From contig JAMASW010000032.1 in the NCBI GenBank assembly GCA_030522415.1, positions 248,001-312,000 on the forward strand: a DNA stretch of 64,000 nucleotides. The letters run 5' to 3'. Position numbers and translations under genes: made by a program. This document shows, one piece after another, positions 34,443-46,300 of this stretch. How positions within the stretch are numbered: the stretch's first letter is position 1; the number at the start of each line of letters is the position of its first letter. The notes under the pieces are model-generated. The model made no database searches and was not told the origin of the DNA. It saw nothing but the letters and a program-made list of their open reading frames with translations. Origin of the DNA: Channallabes apus (Eukaryota > Chordata > Actinopteri > Siluriformes > Clariidae).

Positions 34443-37223
34443 TATCTCACCGTCTTGTGCATGAAAGTGAATGAGATGATCATTTTCAATACATTAATGT
34501 ATTCTTTGCATACATGTTGAAAAACAACTTTTTTGTTCTTCTTTTCCCCATTTTGTTCCAGAAAAATGAATACAAACTCATTTTGTTTGTTTTACATACG
34601 TACACATTAGTTGTGTGAGAAAACCGCTTTCCTGAGCTCGTAGAGAGCTAAGAACGCAGCAAACGCTTTATCTCACCGTCTTGTGCATGAAAGTGAATGA
34701 GATGAACATTTTCAATACATTAATGTATTCTTTGCATACATGTTGAAAAACCGCTTTCCTGAGCTCGTAGAGAGCTAAGAACGCAGCAAACGCTTTATCT
34801 CACCGTCTTGTGCATGAAAGTGAAAGAGATTATCATTTTCAATACAGTAATGCATTCTTTGCATACATGTTGAAAAACAACTTTTTTGTTCTTCTTATTT
34901 TACTCATTTTGTTCCAGAAAAATGAATACAAATTCATTTTGTTTGTTTTACATACCTATACATTAGTTGTGTGAGAAAACCGCTTTCCTGAGCTCGTAGA
35001 GAGCTAAGAACGCAGCAAACGCTTTATCTCACCGTCTTGTGCATGAAAGTGAATGAGATGATCATTTTCAATACATTAATGTATTCTTTGCATACATGTT
35101 GAAAAACAACTTTTTTGATCTTCTTTTTTTTACTCATTTTGTTCCAGAAAAATGAATACAGACTCATTTTGTTTGTTTTACATACCTACACATTAGTTGT
35201 GTGAGAAAACCGCTTTCCTGAGCTCGTAGAGAGCTTAGAACGCAGCAAACGCTTTATCTCACCGTCTTGTGCAAGAAAGTGAAAGAGATGATCATTTTCA
35301 ATACAGTAATGCATTCATTGCATACATGTTGAAAAACAACTTTTTTGTTCTTCTTTTTCTCATTTTGTTCCAGAAAAATGAATACAGACTCATTTTGTTA
35401 GTTTTACATACGTACACATTAGTTGTGTGAGAAAACCGCTTTCCCGAGCTCGTAGAGAGCTAAGAACGCAGCAAACGCTTTATCTCACCGTCTTGTGCAT
35501 GAAAGTGAATGAGATGATCATTTTCAATACATTAATGTATTCTTTGCATACATGTTGAAAAACCGCTTTCCTGAGCTCGTAGAGAGCTAAGAACGCAGCA
35601 AACGCTTTATCTCACCGTCTTGTGCATGAAAGTGAAAGAGATTATCATTTTCAATACAGTAATGCATTCTTTGCATACATGTTGAAAAACAACTTTTTTG
35701 TTCTTATTTTACTCATTTTGTTCCAGAAAAATGAATACAAATTCATTTTGTTTGTTTTACATACCTATACATTAGTTGTGTGAGAAAACCGCTTTCCTGA
35801 ACTCGTAGAGAGCTAAGAACGCAGCAAACGCTTTATCTCACCGTCTTGTGCCTGAAAGTGAAAGAGATGATCATTTTCAATACAGTAATGCATTCTTTGC
35901 ATACATGTTGAAAAATAACTTTTTTGTTCTTCTTTTTCTCATTTTATTCCAGAAAAATGAATACAGACTCATTTTGTTTGTTTTACATACGTACACATTA
36001 GTTGTGTGAGAAAACCGCTTTCCCGAGCTCGTAGAGAGCTAAGAACGCAGCAAACGCTTTATCTCACCGTCTTGTGCATGAAAGTGAATGAGATGATCAT
36101 GTTCAATACATTAATGTATTCTTTGCATACATGTTGAAAAACAACTTTTTTGTTCTTCTTTTCCCCATTTTGTTCCAGAAAAATGAATACAAACTCATTT
36201 TGTTTGTTTTACATACGTACACATTAGTTGTGTGAGAAAACCGCTTTCCTGAGCTCGTAGAGAGCTAAGAACGCAGCAAACGCTTTATCTCACCGTCTTG
36301 TGCATGAAAGTGAATGAGATGAACATTTTCAATACATTAATGTATTCTTTGCATACATGTTGAAAAACCGCTTTCCTGAGCTCGTAGAGAGCTAAGAACG
36401 CAGCAAACGCTTTATCTCACCGTCTTGTGCATGAAAGTGAAAGAGATTATCATTTTCAATACAGTAATGCATTCTTTGCATACATGTTGAAAAACAACTT
36501 TTTTGTTCTTCTTATTTTACTCATTTTGTTCCAGAAAAATGAATACAAATTCATTTTGTTTGTTTTACATACCTATACATTAGTTGTGTGAGAAAACCGC
36601 TTTCCTGAGCTCGTAGAGAGCTAAGAACGCAGCAAACGCTTTATCTCACCGTCTTGTGCATGAAAGTGAATGAGATGATCATTTTCAATACATTAATGTA
36701 TTCTTTGCATACATGTTGAAAAACAACTTTTTTGATCTTCTTTTTTTACTCATTTTGTTCCAGAAAAATGAATACAGACTCATTTTGTTTGTTTTACATA
36801 CCTACACATTAGTTGTGTGAGAAAACCGCTTTCCTGAGCTCGTAGAGAGCTTAGAACGCAGCAAACGCTTTATCTCACCGTCTTGTGCAAGAAAGTGAAA
36901 GAGATGATCATTTTCAATACAGTAATGCATTCATTGCATACATGTTGAAAAACAACTTTTTTGTTCTTCTTTTTCTCATTTTGTTCCAGAAAAATGAATA
37001 CAGACTCATTTTGTTTGTTTTACATACGTACACATTAGTTGTGTGAGAAAACCGCTTTCCCGAGCTCGTAGAGAGCTAAGAACGCAGCAAACGCTTTATC
37101 TCACCGTCTTGTGCATGAAAGTGAATGAGATGATCATTTTCAATACATTAATGTATTCTTTGCATACATGTTGAAAAACCGCTTTCCTGAGCTCGTAGAG
37201 AGCTAAGAACGCAGCAAACCCTT
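34443..37223. repeat. Octamer units, second occurrence
   Basis: A34443 S34669 C34796 D35025 (230 bp) B*35255 S'35481 C'35608 F35834 make a 1617-bp octamer, one base longer than at 22412 because of the extra T in D. It is followed by A36060 S36286 C36413 D36642 B*36871 S'37097, a partial second copy that again ends at a GCAAACCC-marked C (37224), as at 25192. Confidence 0.85.
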
Positions 37224-40200
37224 TATCTCACCGTCTTGTGCATGAAAGTCAAAGAGATTATCATTTTCAATACAGTAATGCATTCTTTGCATACATGTTG
37301 AAAAACAACTTTTTTGTTCTTCTTATTTTACTCATTTTGTTCCAGAAAAATGAATACAAATTCATTTTGTTTGTTTTACATACCTATACATTAGTTGTGT
37401 GAGAAAACCGCTTTCCTGAGCTCGTAGAGAGCTAAGAACGCAGCAAACGCTTTATCTCACCGTCTTGTGCATGAAAGTGAATGAGATGATCATTTTCAAT
37501 ACATTAATGTATTCTTTGCATACATGTTGAAAAACAACTTTTTTGATCTTCTTTTTTTACTCATTTTGTTCCAGAAAAATGAATACAGACTCATTTTGTT
37601 TGTTTTACATACCTACACATTAGTTGTGTGAGAAAACCGCTTTCCTGAGCTCGTAGAGAGCTTAGAACGCAGCAAACGCTTTATCTCACCGTCTTGTGCA
37701 TGAAAGTGAAAGAGATTATCATTTTCAATACAGTAATGCATTCTTTGCATACATGTTGAAAAACAACTTTTTTGTTCTTCTTATTTTACTCATTTTGTTC
37801 CAGAAAAATGAATACAAATTCATTTTGTTTGTTTTACATACCTATACATTAGTTGTGTGAGAAAACCGCTTTCCTGAGCTCGTAGAGAGCTAAGAACGCA
37901 GCAAACGCTTTATCTCACCGTCTTGTGCATGAAAGTGAATGAGATGAACATTTTCAATACATTAATGTATTCTTTGCATACATGTTGAAAAACCGCTTTC
38001 CTGAGCTCGTAGAGAGCTAAGAACGCAGCAAACGCTTTATCTCACCGTCTTGTGCATGAAAGTGAAAGAGATTATCATTTTCAATACAGTAATGCATTCT
38101 TTGCGTACATGTTGAAAAACAACTTTTTTGTTCTTCTTATTTTACTCATTTTGTTCCAGAAAAATGAATACAGACTCATTTTGTTTGTTTTACATACGTA
38201 CACATTAGTTGTGTGAGAAAACCGCTTTCCCGAGCTCGTAGAGAGCTAAGAACGCAGCAAACGCTTTATCTCACCGTCTTGTGCATGAAAGTGAATGAGA
38301 TGATCATTTTCAATACATTAATGTATTCTTTGCATACATGTTGAAAAACAACTTTTTTGTTCTTCTTTTCCCCATTTTGTTCCAGAAAAATGAATACAAA
38401 CTCATTTTGTTTGTTTTACATATCTATACATTAGTTGTGTGAGAAAACCGCTTTCCTGAGCTCGTAGAGAGCTAAGAACGCAGCAAACGCTTTATCTCAC
38501 CGTCTTGTGCATGAAAGTGAATGAGATGATCATTTTCAATACATTAATGTATTCTTTGCATACATGTTGAAAAACAACTTTTTTGATCTTCTTTTTTTAC
38601 TCATTTTGTTCCAGAAAAATGAATACAGACTCATTTTGTTTGTTTTACATACGTACACATTAGTTGTGTGAGAAAACCGCTTTCCCGAGCTCGTAGAGAG
38701 CTAAGAACGCAGCAAACGCTTTATCTCACCGTCTTGTGCATGAAAGTCAATGAGATGATCATTTTCAATACATTAATGTATTCTTTGCATACATGTTGAA
38801 AAACCGCTTTCCTGAGCTCGTAGAGAGCTAAGAACGCAGCAAACGCTTTATCTCACCGTCTTGTGCATGAAAGTGAAAGAGATTATCATTTTCAATACAG
38901 TAATGCATTCTTTGCATACATGTTGAAAAACAACTTTTTTGTTCTTATTTTACTCATTTTGTTCCAGAAAAATGAATACAAATTCATTTTGTTTGTTTTA
39001 CATACCTATACATTAGTTGTGTGAGAAAACCGCTTTCCTGAACTCGTAGAGAGCTAAGAACGCAGCAAACGCTTTATCTCACCGTCTTGTGCCTGAAAGT
39101 GAAAGAGATGATCATTTTCAATACAGTAATGCATTCTTTGCATACATGTTGAAAAATAACTTTTTTGTTCTTCTTTTTCTCATTTTATTCCAGAAAAATG
39201 AATACAGACTCATTTTGTTTGTTTTACATACGTACACATTAGTTGTGTGAGAAAACCGCTTTCCCGAGCTCGTAGAGAGCTAAGAACGCAGCAAACGCTT
39301 TATCTCACCGTCTTGTGCATGAAAGTGAATGAGATGATCATTTTCAATACATTAATGTATTCTTTGCATACATGTTGAAAAACAACTTTTTTGTTCTTCT
39401 TTTCCCCATTTTGTTCCAGAAAAATGAATACAAACTCATTTTGTTTGTTTTACATACGTACACATTAGTTGTGTGAGAAAACCGCTTTCCTGAGCTCGTA
39501 GAGAGCTAAGAACGCAGCAAACGCTTTATCTCACCGTCTTGTGCATGAAAGTGAATGAGATGAACATTTTCAATACATTAATGTATTCTTTGCATACATG
39601 TTGAAAAACCGCTTTCCTGAGCTCGTAGAGAGCTAAGAACGCAGCAAACGCTTTATCTCACCGTCTTGTGCATGAAAGTGAAAGAGATTATCATTTTCAA
39701 TACAGTAATGCATTCTTTGCATACATGTTGAAAAACAACTTTTTTGTTCTTCTTATTTTACTCATTTTGTTCCAGAAAAATGAATACAAATTCATTTTGT
39801 TTGTTTTACATACCTATACATTAGTTGTGTGAGAAAACCGCTTTCCTGAGCTCGTAGAGAGCTAAGAACGCAGCAAACGCTTTATCTCACCGTCTTGTGC
39901 ATGAAAGTGAATGAGATGATCATTTTCAATACATTAATGTATTCTTTGCATACATGTTGAAAAACAACTTTTTTGATCTTCTTTTTTTACTCATTTTGTT
40001 CCAGAAAAATGAATACAGACTCATTTTGTTTGTTTTACATACCTACACATTAGTTGTGTGAGAAAACCGCTTTCCTGAGCTCGTAGAGAGCTTAGAACGC
40101 AGCAAACGCTTTATCTCACCGTCTTGTGCAAGAAAGTGAAAGAGATGATCATTTTCAATACAGTAATGCATTCATTGCATACATGTTGAAAAACAACTTT

Positions 40201-41083
40201 TTTGTTCTTCTTTTTCTCATTTTGTTCCAGAAAAATGAATACAGACTCATTTTGTTTGTTTTACATACGTACACATTAGTTGTGTGAGAAAACCGCTTTC
40301 CCGAGCTCGTAGAGAGCTAAGAACGCAGCAAACGCTTTATCTCACCGTCTTGTGCATGAAAGTGAATGAGATGATCATTTTCAATACATTAATGTATTCT
40401 TTGCATACATGTTGAAAAACCGCTTTCCTGAGCTCGTAGAGAGCTAAGAACGCAGCAAACCCTTTATCTCACCGTCTTGTGCATGAAAGTCAAAGAGATT
40501 ATCATTTTCAATACAGTAATGCATTCTTTGCATACATGTTGAAAAACAACTTTTTTGTTCTTCTTATTTTACTCATTTTGTTCCAGAAAAATGAATACAA
40601 ATTCATTTTGTTTGTTTTACATACCTATACATTAGTTGTGTGAGAAAACCTCTTTCCTGAGCTCGTAGAGAGCTAAGAACGCAGCAAACGCTTTATCTCA
40701 CCGTCTTGTGCATGAAAGTGAATGAGATGATCATTTTCAATACATTAATGTATTCTTTGCATACATGTTGAAAAACAACTTTTTTGATCTTCTTTTTTTA
40801 CTCATTTTGTTCCAGAAAAATGAATACAGACTCATTTTGTTTGTTTTACATACCTACACATTAGTTGTGTGAGAAAACCGCTTTCCTGAGCTCGTAGAGA
40901 GCTTAGAACGCAGCAAACGCTTTATCTCACCGTCTTGTGCAAGAAAGTGAAAGAGATGATCATTTTCAATACAGTAATGCATTCATTGCATACATGTTGA
41001 AAAACAACTTTTTTGTTCTTCTTTTCCTCATTTTGTTCCAGAAAAATGAATACAAACTCATTTTGTTTGTTTTACATACCTAT

Positions 41084-41095
41084 ACATTAGTTGTG
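41084..41095. repeat. Target-site duplication, left copy
   Basis: ACATTAGTTGTG directly before the SINE. The identical 12 bp follow it at 41473-41484. The last G could belong to the element instead (GGTGGCACGG start), making the duplication 11 bp. The sequence is part of the normal monomer, where it occurs once. Confidence 0.9.
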
Positions 41096-41104
41096 GTGGC
41101 ACGG

Positions 41105-41115
41105 TGGTGTAGTGG
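41105..41115 (+). promoter_or_regulatory. RNA polymerase III A box of the SINE
   Basis: TGGTGTAGTGG fits the tRNA-type A-box pattern (TRGYNNARNGG). It lies ten bases from the element's 5' end, the usual position in tRNA-derived SINEs, and 43 bp upstream of the B box. Confidence 0.8.
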
Positions 41116-41147
41116 TTAGCACTGTCGCCTTGCACCTCCAGGGTCTG

Positions 41148-41158
41148 GGTTCGATTCC
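41148..41158 (+). promoter_or_regulatory. RNA polymerase III B box of the SINE
   Basis: GGTTCGATTCC is a perfect match to the B-box consensus GGTTCGANTCC. With the A box it forms an apparently intact internal promoter, so the element could in principle be transcribed if its chromatin allows. Confidence 0.85.
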
Positions 41159-41165
41159 CCGGCCA

Positions 41166-41176
41166 GGCTCGATTCC
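41166..41176 (+). promoter_or_regulatory. Second B-box-like motif
   Basis: GGCTCGATTCC matches the B box at 41148-41158 in 10 of 11 bases and starts 18 bp after it. It looks like a small duplication of the B-box region. Whether it is functional is unknown. Confidence 0.5.
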
Positions 41177-41180
41177 AGTC

Positions 41181-41300
41181 TCTGTGTGCATGGAGTTTGC
41201 ATGTTCTCCCCGTGCTTGGTGGGTTTCCTCCGGGTACTCCGGTTTCCTCCCACAGTCCAAAGATATGCAGGTTAGGCTAATTGGCATTCCTAAATTGCCC
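41181..41300 (+). other. V-SINE conserved core
   Basis: Central block with TCTGTGTGCATGGAGTTTGC, TTCTCCCCGTG, GGGTTTCCTCCGGGTACTCC, CACAGTCCAAAGATATGCAG, GGTTAGGCTAATTGG and CTAAATTGCCCG. This order is the conserved central domain shared by V-SINEs of fishes and sharks (established family knowledge; the match is from memory). Confidence 0.75.
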
Positions 41301-41303
41301 GTA

Positions 41304-41342
41304 GTGTGTGATTGGGTGTGTGAGTGTGTGTATGTGTGTGTG
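41304..41342 (+). repeat. GT-rich simple-sequence stretch in the SINE
   Basis: Irregular (TG)n run interrupted by ATTGG, GAG and ATG. Related fish SINEs often show a GT-rich, length-variable stretch at this place. It is likely prone to slippage. Confidence 0.75.
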
Positions 41343-41395
41343 CCCTGCGATGGATTGGCACGCTGTCCAGGGTGTACCCCGCCTAGTGCCCGAAG

Positions 41396-41472
41396 TCTCC
41401 TGGGATAGGCTCCAGGTCCCCCGCGACCCTGAACACAGGATAAAGCGGTATAGAAAATGAATGAATGAATGA
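41396..41472 (+). other. SINE 3' region and (AATG)n tail
   Basis: Contains TGGGATAGGCTCCAGG, CCGCGACCCTG, GGATAAAGCGG and then four AATG units at 41456-41471. A short 3' tandem tail instead of poly(A) is typical of SINEs mobilised by L2/CR1-clade LINEs. The partner LINE is inferred from the family, not seen here. Confidence 0.75.
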
Positions 41473-41484
41473 ACATTAGTTGTG
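41473..41484. repeat. Target-site duplication, right copy
   Basis: ACATTAGTTGTG directly after the (AATG)n tail, continuing into TGAGAAAACCGC as in an uninterrupted monomer. This pairs with 41084-41095 and fixes the insertion boundaries. Confidence 0.9.
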
Positions 41485-43379
41485 TGAGAAAACCGCTTTC
41501 CTGAGCTCGTAGAGAGCTAAGAACGCAGCAAACGCTTTATCTCACCGTCTTGTGCATGAAAGTGAAAGAGATTATCATTTTCAATACAGTAATGCATTCT
41601 TTGCGTACATGTTGAAAAATAACTTTTTTGTTCTTCTTTTTCTCATTTTGTTCCAGAAAAATGAATACAGACTCATTTTGTTTGTTTTACATACGTACAC
41701 ATTAGTTGTGTGAGAAAACCGCTTTCCCGAGCTCGTAGAGAGCTAAGAACGCAGCAAACGCTTTATCTCACCGTCTTGTGCATGAAAGTGAATGAGATGA
41801 TCATTTTCAATACATTAATGTATTCTTTGCATACATGTTGAAAAACAACTTTTTTGTTCTTCTTTTCCCCATTTTGTTCCAGAAAAATGAATACAAACTC
41901 ATTTTGTTTGTTTTACATATCTATACATTAGTTGTGTGAGAAAACCGCTTTCCTGAGCTCGTAGAGAGCTAAGAACGCAGCAAACGCTTTATCTCACCGT
42001 CTTGTGCATGAAAGTGAATGAGATGATCATTTTCAATACATTAATGTATTCTTTGCATACATGTTGAAAAACAACTTTTTTGATCTTCTTTTTTTACTCA
42101 TTTTGTTCCAGAAAAATGAATACAGACTCATTTTGTTTGTTTTACATACGTACACATTAGTTGTGTGAGAAAACCGCTTTCCCGAGCTCGTAGAGAGCTA
42201 AGAACGCAGCAAACGCTTTATCTCACCGTCTTGTGCATGAAAGTGAATGAGATGATCATTTTCAATACATTAATGTATTCTTTGCATACATGTTGAAAAA
42301 CCGCTTTCCTGAGCTCGTAGAGAGCTAAGAACGCAGCAAACGCTTTATCTCACCGTCTTGTGCATGAAAGTGAAAGAGATTATCATTTTCAATACAGTAA
42401 TGCATTCTTTGCATACATGTTGAAAAACAACTTTTTTGTTCTTATTTTACTCATTTTGTTCCAGAAAAATGAATACAAATTCATTTTGTTTGTTTTACAT
42501 ACCTATACATTAGTTGTGTGAGAAAACCGCTTTCCTGAACTCGTAGAGAGCTAAGAACGCAGCAAACGCTTTATCTCACCGTCTTGTGCCTGAAAGTGAA
42601 AGAGATGATCATTTTCAATACAGTAATGCATTCTTTGCATACATGTTGAAAAATAACTTTTTTGTTCTTCTTTTTCTCATTTTATTCCAGAAAAATGAAT
42701 ACAGACTCATTTTGTTTGTTTTACATACGTACACATTAGTTGTGTGAGAAAACCGCTTTCCCGAGCTCGTAGAGAGCTAAGAACGCAGCAAACGCTTTAT
42801 CTCACCGTCTTGTGCATGAAAGTGAATGAGATGATCATTTTCAATACATTAATGTATTCTTTGCATACATGTTGAAAAATAACTTTTTTGTTCTTCTTTT
42901 CCCCATTTTGTTCCAGAAAAATGAATACAAACTCATTTTGTTTGTTTTACATACGTACACATTAGTTGTGTGAGAAAACCGCTTTCCTGAGCTCGTAGAG
43001 AGCTAAGAACGCAGCAAACGCTTTATCTCACCGTCTTGTGCATGAAAGTGAATGAGATGAACATTTTCAATACATTAATGTATTCTTTGCATACATGTTG
43101 AAAAACCGCTTTCCTGAGCTCGTAGAGAGCTAAGAACGCAGCAAACGCTTTATCTCACCGTCTTGTGCATGAAAGTGAAAGAGATTATCATTTTCAATAC
43201 AGTAATGCATTCTTTGCATACATGTTGAAAAACAACTTTTTTGTTCTTCTTATTTTACTCATTTTGTTCCAGAAAAATGAATACAAATTCATTTTGTTTG
43301 TTTTACATACCTATACATTAGTTGTGTGAGAAAACCGCTTTCCTGAGCTCGTAGAGAGCTAAGAACGCAGCAAACGCTT

Positions 43380-46300
43380 TATCTCACCGTCTTGTGCATG
43401 AAAGTGAATGAGATGATCATTTTCAATACATTAATGTATTCTTTGCATACATGTTGAAAAACAACTTTTTTGATCTTCTTTTTTTACTCATTTTGTTCCA
43501 GAAAAATGAATACAGACTCATTTTGTTTGTTTTACATACCTACACATTAGTTGTGTGACTAAACCGCTTTCCTGAGCTCGTAGAGAGCTTAGAACGCAGC
43601 AAACGCTTTATCTCACCGTCTTGTGCAAGAAAGTGAAAGAGATGATCATTTTCAATACAGTAATGCATTCATTGCATACATGTTGAAAAACAACTTTTTT
43701 GTTCTTCTTTTCCTCATTTTGTTCCAGAAAAATGAATACAAACTCATTTTGTTTGTTTTACATACCTATACAGTAGTTGTGTGAGAAAACCGCTTTCCTG
43801 AGCTCGTAGAGAGCTAAGAACGCAGCAAATGCTTTATCTCACCGTCTTGTGCATGAAAGTGAATGAGATGATCATTTTCAATACATTAATGCATTCCTTG
43901 CATACATGTTGAAAAACAACTTTTTTGTTCTTCTTTTTCTCATTTTGTTCCAGAAAAATGAATACAGACTCATTTTGTTTGTTTTACATACGTACACATT
44001 AGTTGTGTGAGAAAACCGCTTTCCCGAGCTCGTAGAGAGCTAAGAACGCAGCAAACGCTTTATCTCACCGTCTTGTGCATGAAAGTGAATGAGATGATCA
44101 TTTTCAATACATTAATGTATTCTTTGCATACATGTTGAAAAACCGCTTTCCTGAGCTCGTAGAGAGCTAAGAACGCAGCAAACGCTTTATCTCACCGTCT
44201 TGTGCATGAAAGTCAAAGAGATTATCATTTTCAATACAGTAATGCATTCTTTGCATACATGTTGAAAAACAACTTTTTTGTTCTTCTTATTTTACTCATT
44301 TTGTTCCAGAAAAATGAATACAAATTCATTTTGTTTGTTTTACATACCTATACATTAGTTGTGTGAGAAAACCGCTTTCCTGAGCTCGTAGAGAGCTAAG
44401 AACGCAGCAAACGCTTTATCTCACCGTCTTGTGCATGAAAGTGAATGAGATGATCATTTTCAATACATTAATGTATTCTTTGCATACATGTTGAAAAACA
44501 ACTTTTTTGATCTTCTTTTTTTACTCATTTTGTTCCAGAAAAATGAATACAGACTCATTTTGTTTGTTTTACATACCTACACATTAGTTGTGTGAGAAAA
44601 CCGCTTTCCTGAGCTCGTAGAGAGCTTAGAACGCAGCAAACGCTTTATCTCACCGTCTTGTGCAAGAAAGTGAAAGAGATGATCATTTTCAATACAGTAA
44701 TGCATTCATTGCATACATGTTGAAAAACAACTTTTTTGTTCTTCTTTTCCTCATTTTGTTCCAGAAAAATGAATACAAACTCATTTTGTTTGTTTTACAT
44801 ACCTATACATTAGTTGTGTGAGAAAACCGCTTTCCTGAGCTCGTAGAGAGCTAAGAACGCAGCAAACGCTTTATCTCACCGTCTTGTGCATGAAAGTGAA
44901 TGAGATGAACATTTTCAATACATTAATGTATTCTTTGCATACATGTTGAAAAACCGCTTTCCTGAGCTCGTAGAGAGCTAAGAACGCAGCAAACGCTTTA
45001 TCTCACCGTCTTGTGCATGAAAGTGAAAGAGATTATCATTTTCAATACAGTAATGCATTCTTTGCATACATGTTGAAAAACAACTTTTTTGTTCTTCTTA
45101 TTTTACTCATTTTGTTCCAGAAAAATGAATACAGACTCATTTTGTTTGTTTTACATACGTACACATTAGTTGTGTGAGAAAACCGCTTTCCCGAGCTCGT
45201 AGAGAGCTAAGAACGCAGCAAACGCTTTATCTCACCGTCTTGTGCATGAAAGTGAATGAGATGATCATTTTCAATACATTAATGTATTCTTTGCATACAT
45301 GTTGAAAAACCGCTTTCCTGAGCTCGTAGAGAGCTAAGAACGCAGCAAACGCTTTATCTCACCGTCTTGTGCATGAAAGTGAATGAGATGAACATTTTCA
45401 ATACATTAATGTATTCTTTGCATACATGTTGAAAAACCGCTTTCCTGAGCTCGTAGAGAGCTAAGAACGCAGCAAACGCTTTATCTCACCGTCTTGTGCA
45501 TGAAAGTGAAAGAGATTATCATTTTCAATACAGTAATGCATTCTTTGCATACATGTTGAAAAACAACTTTTTTGTTCTTCTTATTTTACTCATTTTGTTC
45601 CAGAAAAATGAATACAAATTCATTTTGTTTGTTTTACATACCTATACATTAGTTGTGTGAGAAAACCGCTTTCCTGAGCTCGTAGAGAGCTAAGAACGCA
45701 GCAAACGCTTTATCTCACCGTCTTGTGCATGAAAGTGAATGAGATGATCATTTTCAATACATTAATGTATTCTTTGCATACATGTTGAAAAACAACTTTT
45801 TTGATCTTCTTTTTTTACTCATTTTGTTCCAGAAAAATGAATACAGACTCATTTTGTTTGTTTTACATACCTACACATTAGTTGTGTGAGAAAACCGCTT
45901 TCCTGAGCTCGTAGAGAGCTTAGAACGCAGCAAACGCTTTATCTCACCGTCTTGTGCAAGAAAGTGAAAGAGATGATCATTTTCAATACAGTAATGCATT
46001 CATTGCATACATGTTGAAAAACAACTTTTTTGTTCTTCTTTTCCTCATTTTGTTCCAGAAAAATGAATACAAACTCATTTTGTTTGTTTTACATACCTAT
46101 ACAGTAGTTGTGTGAGAAAACCGCTTTCCTGAGCTCGTAGAGAGCTAAGAACGCAGCAAATGCTTTATCTCACCGTCTTGTGCATGAAAGTGAATGAGAT
46201 GATCATTTTCAATACAGTAATGCATTCCTTGCATACATGTTGAAAAACAACTTTTTTGTTCTTCTTTTTCTCATTTTGTTCCAGAAAAATGAATACAGAC

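Larger units (their letters stand above)
1..41095. repeat. Satellite DNA array, left part (226/229/127-bp monomers)
   Basis: Uninterrupted head-to-tail satellite. The boundary motif TATCTCACC recurs at 1, 227, 453, 580, 809, 1038, 1264, 1490, 1716 and so on, giving steps of 226, 229 or 127 bp. All monomers point the same way. Two segments are nearly invariant: about 60 bp from CCGCTTTC to CACCGTC, and the block around TTTGCATACATGTTGAAAAA. Variation is concentrated in the pyrimidine tract, the palindrome and a few diagnostic bases. Open frames on either strand (for example 5520-5717 and 11180-11377, minus strand) are the same satellite frame recurring and carry no domain. I see no gene, RNA gene or other mobile element in this stretch. 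The array runs off the left edge, so its true boundary is outside the window. Confidence 0.97.
41096..41472 (+). mobile_element. tRNA-derived SINE, fish V-SINE type (DANA/Mermaid/HE1-like)
   Basis: A 377-bp insertion unlike the satellite. Its head is tRNA-like with RNA polymerase III A and B boxes. The middle has the long conserved block known from V-SINEs (GGAGTTTGCATGTTCTCCCC, then GGTTTCCTCC and CACAGTCCAAAGATATGCAG). The end has GGGATAGGCTCCAGG, GGATAAAGCGG and a short (AATG)n tail. The element looks complete and sits in the plus orientation between 12-bp direct repeats, as expected for target-primed retroposition. V-SINEs are non-autonomous; by family knowledge they borrow L2/CR1-type LINE reverse transcriptase through their 3' end. 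No LINE is present here. Frames at 41091-41408 (plus) and 41087-41476 (minus) only reflect the stop-poor SINE and encode nothing recognisable. The name was assigned from memory of family sequences, so the subfamily is uncertain. Confidence 0.9.
37224..43379. repeat. Array segment carrying the SINE
   Basis: Order: C37224 D37453 C37682 S37911 H38038 (with TTTGCGTAC) A38267 (TCTATAC) D38493 S'38722 C'38849 F39075 A39301 S39527 C39654 D39883 B*40112 S'40338 C40465 D40694 B40923 (split by the SINE) G41538 (TTTGCGTAC) A41764 (TCTATAC) D41990 S'42219 C'42346 F42572 A42798 S43024 C43151. A39301 to S'40338 repeats A36060 to S'37097 at an offset of 3241. The A at 42798 has the F-like AAATAAC. Confidence 0.8.

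Noticed and set aside
32371..35254. Eight-T tract in the D monomers at 32371 and 35025 as evidence of a shared duplication
   Set aside because: Homopolymer slippage or sequencing error can easily give the same change twice, and the flanking monomer orders differ.
1..41095. CRISPR array or bacterial repeat region
   Set aside because: There are no unique spacers: repeat units abut directly and are 127-229 bp long. The SINE and the satellite structure are animal features.
40937..41119. Plus-strand open frame running from a B monomer into the SINE
   Set aside because: It depends on the chance joining of satellite and SINE; the frame is closed in other copies of the monomer.
41096..41168. A functional tRNA gene
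   Set aside because: A and B boxes are present, but the sequence continues directly into the V-SINE core, and I could not fold a convincing acceptor stem and anticodon arm. It is a tRNA-derived SINE head.
41087..41476. Longest open frames of the window (129 codons minus, 105 codons plus) across the SINE
   Set aside because: They are the stop-poor, GC-richer SINE read in two directions and include the GT-rich stretch. SINEs do not encode protein.
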